A DNA stretch of 64,000 nt, from assembly GCA_014218215.1 (NCBI GenBank), contig CP043652.1, positions 2,728,001-2,792,000 of the forward strand, in the 5' to 3' direction. The notes beneath the pieces are model-generated. The model was given only the letters and a program-made list of their open reading frames with translations. It ran no database searches and was not told where the DNA came from. The DNA comes from Geodermatophilaceae bacterium NBWT11. Its GTDB lineage: Bacteria > Actinomycetota > Actinomycetes > Mycobacteriales > Geodermatophilaceae. The position numbers and the translations under genes are program-made. Below are positions 43,320 through 50,781 of the stretch, piece after piece (positions within the stretch are counted from its first letter, which is position 1; the number at the start of each line of letters is the position of its first letter).

Positions 43320-44089
43320 GCGCCGTCGTGCTGAGCCTGCTGGGTGCGGCGGTCGTGACGTGGCCCCGTGGCTCGGACCCGCTCGTGCGCCGCGCCCGCA
43401 GGCTCCAGCCCCGGGGCCGTCCCGGGCCCCCGACCACGCTGCCCGTGGCGGTCCTCGTCGTCGGTGCGGCCGTGACGACCGCGGCGCTGTTCTCGACCCC
43501 GGTCGTCGCTGCCCTGGTCGGCGGCGCGGCCGTCGCGGGGGTCCGGGCCTGGCGGCGGCGGGCGGCCGAGCGGGACGCCGAGGTCCGCGACCGGGCCCTG
43601 GCCGAGGCCCTCGGGGTGCTCGCCGCCGAGCTCCGGGCCGGCCGACCGCTGGCCGACGCCACCACGACCGCGGTCGGGGGCTGCCCGCACCCGGCCGTCG
43701 CCGCAGCCCTCGGCCCGGTGCTGCGCACCGGCACCGCGGACCCCGGCGAGGGCGGGGCGCTGGCCCGACTGGCTGCGGCGGTGACCGTGAGCGCCCGCAC
43801 CGGCTGCTCGCTGGCGGCGGTCGTGGCCGCCGCCGAGGACGACGTGCGGGCCCGGCTGCGCACCCGGGCCGAACTGCGAGCTGCGGTGTCCGGGCCGCGG
43901 GCGTCCGGGGTGGTGCTGGCCGGGCTGCCGGTGCTCGGGCTGCTGATGGGGGCCGGGGTCGGGGCCGACCCGTGGCAGGTGCTGACCGGCACCCCGGTCG
44001 GCACGGCGCTGCTCGTCGGGGGCGTCGGCCTGGAGGCCCTCGGTCTGTCCTGGACGGCCCGGTTGGTGCGCCGGGCAGCAGCCCGGTGA
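43316..44089 (+). CDS. tadB: Tad pilus/type II secretion platform protein TadB
   Basis: A 257-residue inner-membrane platform protein of the Tad (tight adherence) system. TM segments flank a GspF-like cytoplasmic core (LGVLAAELRAGRPLADATTT, LAAAVTVSARTGCSLAAVVA). It matches the short actinobacterial TadB (Rv3658c-like). GTG 43316 overlaps the tadA stop. With tadA broken by the element, this and the following genes may also lose co-transcription from the ssd promoter. Confidence 0.82.
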   Translation: MSAVVLSLLGAAVVTWPRGSDPLVRRARRLQPRGRPGPPTTLPVAVLVVGAAVTTAALFSTPVVAALVGGAAVAGVRAWRRRAAERDAEVRDRALAEALGVLAAELRAGRPLADATTTAVGGCPHPAVAAALGPVLRTGTADPGEGGALARLAAAVTVSARTGCSLAAVVAAAEDDVRARLRTRAELRAAVSGPRASGVVLAGLPVLGLLMGAGVGADPWQVLTGTPVGTALLVGGVGLEALGLSWTARLVRRAAAR

Positions 44090-44796
44090 CCGGCGCGCCC
44101 CTCGCGCTGCTGGCCCTCGCCCTGCTCGCCTGGCCGCGCCCGCCCGGGACCGCCGGCCGCCGGCTCGGTCCGCGGCAGCCGGCGGTCCCGCCGGACGACC
44201 CGCCCCCGGGTGTGGTCCGTCGGTGGGCGGTCGGCGCCCTGGCCGGCCTCGTGGTCCCGCTGCTCGCCGGGCCGGGGCCGGTCTCGCTGCTGTGCGCCGT
44301 CGCCGTGGCCGTCGGCGTCGAGCGGGTCACCCGCCGCGCCGGAGCCCCGCCCGACCCGGCGGGCCCCGTGCGGGCCGACCTCCCGGTGGCCTGCGAGCTG
44401 CTCGCGGTCTGTCTGGCCGGCGGGACCCCGGTCGCGGGCGCGGTGGGCGCGGTCGGCACCGCCCTGGGCGGACCGCTGGGCACGGCCATGCAGACCGTCG
44501 CCGCCCGCTACCGGCTGGGCGCCTCCCCACGAGCCGCCTGGTCCGACGTGCCCCCGACCGCCGCTGCCCTGGCCCGCACGGTGGTGCGGGCCGGGGAGTC
44601 CGGATCGGCGGTGGTGCCCGCGCTGCGCCGGCTCGCCGACGACGCCCGGGTCACCGAGCGGGCCGACACCGCGGCCGCGGTGCAGCGCGCCGGGGTGTGG
44701 GTGCTGGCGCCCCTGGGGCTGTGCTTCCTGCCCGCGTTCCTCTGCCTCGGCGTCGCCCCGCTCGTGCTCGGCATCGCCGCGGACGTCTTCGGGTGA
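44086..44796 (+). CDS. tadC: Tad platform protein TadC-like
   Basis: A 236-residue second GspF-family membrane protein (Rv3657c-like). Two N-terminal TM segments, a central core with LLAVCLAGGTPVAGAVGAVG and VVRAGESGSAVVPALRRLAD, and a C-terminal TM pair. GTG 44086 overlaps the tadB stop (GTGA). It partners TadB beneath the ATPase. Confidence 0.82.
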   Translation: MTGAPLALLALALLAWPRPPGTAGRRLGPRQPAVPPDDPPPGVVRRWAVGALAGLVVPLLAGPGPVSLLCAVAVAVGVERVTRRAGAPPDPAGPVRADLPVACELLAVCLAGGTPVAGAVGAVGTALGGPLGTAMQTVAARYRLGASPRAAWSDVPPTAAALARTVVRAGESGSAVVPALRRLADDARVTERADTAAAVQRAGVWVLAPLGLCFLPAFLCLGVAPLVLGIAADVFG

Positions 44797-44936
44797 GCAC
44801 GGACCGGGCCCGGTGTGCCGGCCGCCGTCCCCAACCGGAGTGGCTGTCCACAGATCGCCCGGACGGGGCCTGCCCGGGGCCGCGCCGCCGGAGTCTCGGG
44901 ACGGGTCCGACGGACGGACCCGGGAGAGGAGTCGAC

Positions 44937-45191
44937 ATGACGACACGACGACACGAACGGGGACCGGCCCGGGAGGCGCGGGTGCACCCGGTGGTGGTCT
45001 CGGCCTGGCCCGCCCGGGTCCGGGCCCGGTTGACCGCGGACCCCGAGGCGGGGATGAGCACCGCGGAGTACGCGGTCGGCACGGTGGCGGCCTGCGCCTT
45101 CGCCGCCGTCCTCTACTCGGTGGTGACCGGCGCCTCGGTGGTCACCGCGATGAGCGGGCTGGTGGCCGACGCGCTGGCCACGCTGTCCTGA
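44937..45191 (+). CDS. DUF4244 protein (Flp pilin-like)
   Basis: An 84-residue protein with GMSTAEYAVGTVAACAFAAV, a cleavage-site glycine and Glu at +5 followed by a hydrophobic helix, as in type IV/Flp pilins. This DUF4244 family (Rv3656c-like) occupies the pilin position in actinobacterial tad loci. GAGAGGAG is 6 nt before the ATG. The 140-bp gap before it allows its own promoter, since the pilin is needed in excess. Confidence 0.85.
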   Translation: MTTRRHERGPAREARVHPVVVSAWPARVRARLTADPEAGMSTAEYAVGTVAACAFAAVLYSVVTGASVVTAMSGLVADALATLS

Positions 45192-45192
45192 G

Positions 45193-45570
45193 GTGTCCCG
45201 ACGACGAGCACGGTGGCGGGACGACCGGGGGATGGTGACCGCCGAGACGGCGGTGGTGCTGCCGGTGCTGCTCCTGGTGCTGGCCGGTGCGGTGGCCGCC
45301 GTGGTCGTCGTCGGGGCCCAGCTCCGCTGCGTGGACGCCGCCCGGGAGGGCGCCCGGGCGGCGGCCCGGGGCGAGTCGGCCGCGACGGTGGCATCGCTGG
45401 CCGGCCAGGCCGCCCCCGACGGGGCCCGGGTGGCGACGGCGACCGACGGCGACCGGGTGACCGTCACCGTCTCGGTCCGCGTGCAGCCGCTGGGTCCGCT
45501 CCCACTCGCGGTCACGGTGTCCTCGGCCGCCACCGGCCTGACCGAACCGGCTGCCGGGGCGCTGCCGTGA
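45193..45570 (+). CDS. tadE: TadE-family pseudopilin
   Basis: A 125-residue protein with RGMVTAETAVVLPVLLLVLA, the TadE signature (Glu at the pilin-like position), one TM helix and a periplasmic beta-rich part. The GTG start is 1 bp after the DUF4244 stop. It corresponds to Rv3655c. Confidence 0.85.
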   Translation: MSRRRARWRDDRGMVTAETAVVLPVLLLVLAGAVAAVVVVGAQLRCVDAAREGARAAARGESAATVASLAGQAAPDGARVATATDGDRVTVTVSVRVQPLGPLPLAVTVSSAATGLTEPAAGALP

Positions 45571-45917
45571 GGGACGAGGAGGGGTCGGCCACCGTGTGGG
45601 TGGTCGCGCTGGCCGGCCTGCTCGCGGCCCTCGGCGCGGTCACCGTGCTGGTCGGGTCGGCGGTGGTGGCGCGGCACCGGGCGACCACCGCCGCCGACCT
45701 GACCGCGTTGGCGGTGGCCGGCCGGGCGGTGCTGGCGGACCCGGCGGCCTGCGCGGTGGGGGAGGGGGTGGCCGCGGCCAACGGTGCCGGCCTGGTGTCC
45801 TGCCGGGTCGACGCCGGCGCGGTGGTCGTCGTCGAGGTGACCGTGCCGGTCCGCCTCGGGCCGCTCGGGGTGACCGCAGCCCGGGCGCACGCGCGGGCGG
45901 GCCCGGTGCCGCCGTGA
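45567..45917 (+). CDS. Rv3654c-like TadE/TadG-related protein
   Basis: A 116-residue protein with one N-terminal TM helix (EGSATVWVVALAGLLAALGA) and RHRATTAADLTALAVAG, the TadG/Rv3654c-type segment. GTG 45567 overlaps the tadE stop. It is the last gene of the tad operon and is 5 bp from the convergent helicase gene. Confidence 0.8.
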   Translation: MRDEEGSATVWVVALAGLLAALGAVTVLVGSAVVARHRATTAADLTALAVAGRAVLADPAACAVGEGVAAANGAGLVSCRVDAGAVVVVEVTVPVRLGPLGVTAARAHARAGPVPP

Positions 45918-45922
45918 CCGGC

Positions 45923-48556
45923 CTAGAAGACGACGTCGTCGACCGGGCGGGTCCGACGATCGGGGGCGGCGTCGGTGTCGGCGTGGTCCTCGACGTCGCT
46001 CCACTCGGCCTCGGTCCCGGGTGCCACCTCGTCCGGGACCGCCACCGGCGTGCGCGAGCCCCGCATCGGACGGGCCGCCGGTGCCGAGCCCAGCCGCTGG
46101 CGCCGGCGCAGTGCCCTCGAGTGCGCCGCGGACGTCGCCGCCCGCGCCTGCGCGAACGGCCCGCCGAGCCCGAGCGGGTCGGGCTCCTCGACGGCCGCGT
46201 CCTCCGCCGCCTCGGTGTCCCCGGCCGCCGCGAGCTCGTCGAGGACCACGTCGAGCACCCGGACCGCCCCGGCCTTGTCCAGCGGGTCGTTGCCGTTGCC
46301 GCACTTGGGCGATTGGACGCACGACGGGCAGCCCGAGTCGCACTCGCAGCTGGCCACCGTCGCCCGGGTGGCGGTGAGCCAGCGGCGGAGCACCGCGTGC
46401 CCGCGCTCGGCGAAGCCCGCGCCGCCGGGGTGCCCGTCGTAGACCACGATCGTGGCCGCGCCGGTGTCCGGGTGCAGCGCGGTCGAGATGCCGCCCAGGT
46501 CCCACCGGTCGCAGGTCGCCAGCAGCGGCAGGATCCCGATCGCGGCGTGCTCGGCGGCGTGCAGCGAGCCCGGCACGGCCAGGTCGTCGAGCTCGGCGCG
46601 CTGCAGGGCCCGCTCGTCGAGGGTCAGCCAGACCGCCCGGGTGCGCAGCTGCCGGGCCGGCAGGTCCAGCGGGAACTCCGCCAGCACCTCACCGGTGCCG
46701 ACCCGACGCCGCTGGTAGGCCACCACCTGGTTGGTCACGTCGACCGTCCCGGTGTGCGCGGTGACCGTGCCCAGACGACGGGTGGTGCTCACGTCCACGA
46801 TCGACAGGTCGGTGACGTCGCGGGCCACCGTCGTCCACTCCGGGCTCTCCGGGTGCACTGCGGCGCAGGCGTCCTCGACGTCCAGGGAGTCCACGACGAA
46901 GGTCTCCCCGCGGTGCACGTACAGCGCGCCCTCGTGCACGGCGGAGTGCGCCGCGTCGCCGTCCACCGTGCCCAGCAGCCGGCCGGTGGAGCCCTCGATG
47001 ATCGACACCGGCTCGGCCCCGGAGCCCCGGATGTCGACGTCGGGCCGGCCGCGCCCGGCCCAGTACCAGCCGGTGGGCCGCCGCCGCAGCTGCCCGGTGG
47101 CGACCAGGTCCTCCAACGCGGCCCGGGCCGCGTCGCCGCCGAACTCCTCGAGCTCGTCGTCGGTCAGCGGCAGCTCGGCCGCGGCGCAGCACAGCTGGGG
47201 GCCCAGGACGTAGGGGTTGGTGGGGTCGGTGACCGTGGCCTCCACCGGCCGGCCGAACACTGCGCGCGGGTGGTGGGCCAGGTAGTGGTCCAGCGGGTCG
47301 TCGCGGGCGACGAAGACGACCAGGGACTCGCGTTCCGCGCGTCCGGCCCGCCCGGCCTGCTGCCAGAGCGAGGCCAGCGTGCCGGGGTAGCCGGCGAGCA
47401 CGACGGCGTCCAGGCCGGCGATGTCGATGCCCAGCTCCAGGGCGTTCGTCGTCGCCACCCCGAGCAGGTCGCCCGCCGACAGCGAGCGCTCGAGCTCGCG
47501 GCGCTCCTCGGGCAGGTAGCCGCCCCGGTAGGAGTCCACCCGGCGGACCAGGTCCGGGCGCCCCCGGTCGGTGAGGATCCGGCGGGCCTGGTCGGCGACG
47601 GACTCCGCGGAGCGCCGGGACCGGACGAACGCCAGCGTCCGGGCGCCCTGCTCGACCAGGTCGGCGAGCAGCCCGGCGGCGTCCGCGGCGGCCGAGCGGC
47701 GCAGCGGGGCCCCGTGCTCCCCGGTCTTCTCGGTCAGCGGCGGCTCCCACAGCGCGAAGGTGGCGCCCGGCCGGGGTGAGCCGTCCTCGGTGACCGCGGT
47801 GACCGGTGCCCCCACCAGCCGGGTCGCGGCTGCTGCCGGGTCGGCGACGGTGGCCGAGGCCAGCACGAACACGGGGTCGGCGCCGTAGCGGCGGCAGATC
47901 CGCCGCAGCCGACGCAGCACGTGCCCGACGTGGGAGCCGAAGACCCCCCGGTAGGCGTGGCACTCGTCGACCACGACGTAGGCCACCCGGCGCAGCGTGG
48001 ACGCCCAACGCTGGTGCCCCGGCAGGATCCCGCGGTGCACCATGTCCGGGTTGGTGACGATCCACCGGGAGTGCCGGCGCACCCAGTCCCGCTCCTCCTG
48101 CGGGGTGTCCCCGTCGTAGGCGGCCGGGCGCACCGAGGGCCCGGCGATCGCGCTCACCGCGGCCAGCTGGTCGCGGGCCAACGCCTTGGTGGGCGCCAGG
48201 TACAGCACGCAGGCCCGGTCGTCCTCGGCGAGGGTGGACAGCGCGGGCAGCTGGTAGGCCAGCGACTTGCCCGAAGCCGTGCCGGTGGCGACCACGACGT
48301 GCTGCCCGGCGTGCGCCAGTTCGGCGGCGGCGACCTGGTGGCTGAACGGGGCACGGACGCCACGGGACACCAGCCGCTCCCGCAGGTCGGTCGGCACCCA
48401 GGTCGGCCAGACGCCGTGGCTGCTCTCCCGCACCGGCAGCCGGTGGACGTGGGTGACCGGGGAGTCCTCCTCGGGGGTGCCGACCAGCAGCGCGTCGAGC
48501 AGCTCGTCCCCGGGCAGGGCGGACGGCGGCACCGGGACCGCTGCGGAGGACGTCAC
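45923..48556 (-). CDS. DEAD/DEAH helicase with C-terminal DUF1998 zinc module (MrfA-like)
   Basis: An 877-residue superfamily 2 helicase. Walker A is VATGTASGKSLAYQLPAL, Walker B is VVVDECHAYRG (DECH), motif III LASATVAD, and the C-terminal helicase motif VVLAGYPGTLASLWQQAGRA then GRAERE. The DUF1998 region holds a cysteine cluster (CECDSGCPSCVQSPKCG) that should bind zinc, as in MrfA/Hrq1-type DNA-repair helicases. It corresponds to Rv3649. GTG 48556 is chosen; the frame extends beyond. Confidence 0.9.
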   Translation of the reverse strand: MTSSAAVPVPPSALPGDELLDALLVGTPEEDSPVTHVHRLPVRESSHGVWPTWVPTDLRERLVSRGVRAPFSHQVAAAELAHAGQHVVVATGTASGKSLAYQLPALSTLAEDDRACVLYLAPTKALARDQLAAVSAIAGPSVRPAAYDGDTPQEERDWVRRHSRWIVTNPDMVHRGILPGHQRWASTLRRVAYVVVDECHAYRGVFGSHVGHVLRRLRRICRRYGADPVFVLASATVADPAAAATRLVGAPVTAVTEDGSPRPGATFALWEPPLTEKTGEHGAPLRRSAAADAAGLLADLVEQGARTLAFVRSRRSAESVADQARRILTDRGRPDLVRRVDSYRGGYLPEERRELERSLSAGDLLGVATTNALELGIDIAGLDAVVLAGYPGTLASLWQQAGRAGRAERESLVVFVARDDPLDHYLAHHPRAVFGRPVEATVTDPTNPYVLGPQLCCAAAELPLTDDELEEFGGDAARAALEDLVATGQLRRRPTGWYWAGRGRPDVDIRGSGAEPVSIIEGSTGRLLGTVDGDAAHSAVHEGALYVHRGETFVVDSLDVEDACAAVHPESPEWTTVARDVTDLSIVDVSTTRRLGTVTAHTGTVDVTNQVVAYQRRRVGTGEVLAEFPLDLPARQLRTRAVWLTLDERALQRAELDDLAVPGSLHAAEHAAIGILPLLATCDRWDLGGISTALHPDTGAATIVVYDGHPGGAGFAERGHAVLRRWLTATRATVASCECDSGCPSCVQSPKCGNGNDPLDKAGAVRVLDVVLDELAAAGDTEAAEDAAVEEPDPLGLGGPFAQARAATSAAHSRALRRRQRLGSAPAARPMRGSRTPVAVPDEVAPGTEAEWSDVEDHADTDAAPDRRTRPVDDVVF

Positions 48557-48740
48557 CCCACCACTGTCCCTCGTGCCACCGACAGTCCGGTGCACACACC
48601 CCGGCCGTCCGCACCAGCAGTCCGGCCCGGCTGTGGACGGGGGCCCCGCCTGTGGACGACGGGCCCCGGACCGTCGGTGGCGGAGCCGAGGGTCGCCGTC
48701 GTCGGCCCCACCCGGGGGCCGCGACCGACAGGAGCCCCCC

Positions 48741-49073
48741 GTGCCCGACCTCGTGACCGTCCAGCTGGACGCCGTCGACGCGCTGGCCGCACGGCTGGCC
48801 GGGCTGGGCGGTGAGCTGACCGCCGACGCCGAGCTCACCCGGGTGAGCGCGCCGGCTGCGGCCGCCGCCCTCCCCGGGCCGGCCGGCGCGGAGCTGGCGG
48901 GCACCGGCACGGCCTGGTCGGCGCTGCTCGACGTGCTGGCCGAGAGCACGTCGGCGATCGCGGCCACGCTGGTCGCCTCGGTGGCCGCCTACCGGGCCCT
49001 GGACGCGTCGCTGGACGCAGTGATCACCCAGCGGATCAGCGGCCGGTACGGCCTGACGGCGGTGGCCGCGTGA
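48741..49073 (+). CDS. small helical WXG100-like protein
   Basis: A 110-residue all-helical protein with Ala/Leu heptads, similar in size and composition to WXG100/ESX secreted proteins, though no clear WxG turn is seen. AGGAG lies 7 nt before GTG 48741. It overlaps the next gene by 4 bp (GTGA), whose own N-terminus has a WSGPAG motif, so the two may form the usual EsxA/B-like pair. Confidence 0.6.
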   Translation: MPDLVTVQLDAVDALAARLAGLGGELTADAELTRVSAPAAAAALPGPAGAELAGTGTAWSALLDVLAESTSAIAATLVASVAAYRALDASLDAVITQRISGRYGLTAVAA

Positions 49074-50614
49074 GCGCCGCGGACCTGTACGCCATTGCCG
49101 GCTGGGACGTCGCCGCCCTGCGCGGGTCGGCCGGGACCCTGGGCGACGTCGCCGAGCGGGTCGGCCCGTGGGCGGTCCGGGTCGACGGCCTGGCCGTGGC
49201 GCTGTCGGCCGCCGACTGCTGGTCCGGTCCCGCGGGCACCGTCGCCGCCGCTGCACTCACCGAGCTCACCCGGGCCGCCGGCGGGGTGCACGTGGCCCTG
49301 GTGGCCGCCGGCGAGCAGCTCCTCGTGGTGGCCGGGGAGGCCGACACCGCCCGGACCGCGGCCGAGACGGCACTGGCGGTCGCGGCCACCGGTCCGGTGG
49401 AGCTCGCCGCGGACGGCACCCTGGTCGGACCGCCGCCCGCGGCCACGGCGGTCCCGGAGCTGGACCAGGTCGGGGTGGTGGAGGACCGGCAGCGCGCCGC
49501 GGACCTGGCGGTGCGGTGGGCGCGCGATGCGCTGGCCGCGGCCGGCGCCACCCACCTCGCCGCGGTCGCCGTCGGCACGGCGCTGGCCGAGGTGGGGGTG
49601 CTCGCCGCCGTCGCGCCCGCCGACCTCGCCGGCCTGGTGGGCGCCGTGGACAGCCACCCCGTCGCCGCGCCCCGGGTGCCGCCGCCCGGTGACCCGACAG
49701 CGGCCGGGGCCTGGTGGACCGGGCTCACCCTGGTCGAGCAGCAGGCCGTGGTCGCCGCCGACCCGGAGGCGATCGGCGGGCTGGACGGCGTCCCGGCGGC
49801 CGCCCGGGACGAGGCCAACCGGGCGCTGCTGGCCCGTGCCCTGGCCGACCCGCAGGCGGACGGCTCCGGGACGGCCGTGGCCGTGCAGGACCAGCTCACC
49901 CGGCTGGCCGCCGACGGGCGGACCGCGCAGCTGGTGCTCTTCGACCCCGGCGAGGACCTCGTCGCCCTGGGCGTCGGTGACCTGGACACCGCAGGGGCGG
50001 TCGGGGTGCTCGTCCCGGGGATGATGACCGCCCCGGTCGGTGACCTGGGGGCGATGACCACCGACGCGGTGCACGTGCAGGACCTGGCCGAGGCGGCAGC
50101 GCCCGGCCTGGCGGTGGCCACCCTGGTCTGGATGGGCTACCAGACCCCGGGGGTCGGCTCCTTCTTCCTCCCGGTCAACGCGCGGGCGGCCGGTCCGGTG
50201 CTGGACCGCACCCTCGACGGGCTCGCGGTGGCCAGGTCCGGGCCGGCGGCGGCCGGGGGAGCACCGCTCCCGCGGACGACGCTGGTCGCGCACAGCTACG
50301 GCACGGTCGTGGCCGGGGAGGCGGCCCGCGCCGAGGGCGAGCTGGCCGCCGACGCCGTCGTGGTGCTCGGCAGCCCGGGCATGCGGGTGGCCGACGCGAG
50401 CGGGCTCGAGGCCGACGAGGTGTACGGCGCCTGGAACATCGAGGACCCGGTGTCCTGGTCGGGCTACTACGGTCCCGGGCCGTCCACGCCGTTCTTCGGT
50501 GCGGTCCCGTTGCCCACCGATCCCGACCAGGGACACACCTCTTACTACGACCCCGAGCGGCCCACCCTGCAGGCGATCGCCGAGGTCGTGGCGGGCACCC
50601 GGGAGCCGTCCTGA
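49070..50614 (+). CDS. WXG100-like/DUF1023 alpha/beta hydrolase
   Basis: A 514-residue protein. Residues about 1-110 are a WXG100-like helical hairpin with CWSGPAG. The C-terminal DUF1023 domain has TTLVAHSYGTVVAGEAA, a GxSxG-type nucleophile elbow (here HSYG), DPVSWSGYYGPG, and a final GHTSYYDPERP histidine. Such proteins are found near type VII secretion genes in Actinobacteria; none are in this window. The substrate is unknown. The GTG start overlaps the preceding stop. Confidence 0.8.
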   Translation: MSAADLYAIAGWDVAALRGSAGTLGDVAERVGPWAVRVDGLAVALSAADCWSGPAGTVAAAALTELTRAAGGVHVALVAAGEQLLVVAGEADTARTAAETALAVAATGPVELAADGTLVGPPPAATAVPELDQVGVVEDRQRAADLAVRWARDALAAAGATHLAAVAVGTALAEVGVLAAVAPADLAGLVGAVDSHPVAAPRVPPPGDPTAAGAWWTGLTLVEQQAVVAADPEAIGGLDGVPAAARDEANRALLARALADPQADGSGTAVAVQDQLTRLAADGRTAQLVLFDPGEDLVALGVGDLDTAGAVGVLVPGMMTAPVGDLGAMTTDAVHVQDLAEAAAPGLAVATLVWMGYQTPGVGSFFLPVNARAAGPVLDRTLDGLAVARSGPAAAGGAPLPRTTLVAHSYGTVVAGEAARAEGELAADAVVVLGSPGMRVADASGLEADEVYGAWNIEDPVSWSGYYGPGPSTPFFGAVPLPTDPDQGHTSYYDPERPTLQAIAEVVAGTREPS

Positions 50615-50685
50615 CCGGGGCCCTGGCCGAGCCCCCGGCGCGCCCGTGCCACCTCGTCGCACGGACGGCCTGCTCCGCCGTGGCC

Positions 50686-50691
50686 TACCGT
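50686..50691 (+). promoter_or_regulatory. candidate topA -10 box
   Basis: TACCGT matches TANNNT; transcription would begin near 50698, giving an 84-nt leader before the TTG start of topA. Confidence 0.4.
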
Positions 50692-50781
50692 GGCGCTGCC
50701 GGGCGGGTGCTGCGCCGCCGCTCTCCTCGGCACCCGGGTGCGTCCCGGCGCTCGCGCACAGCACCACCGACAGGAGCCCCG

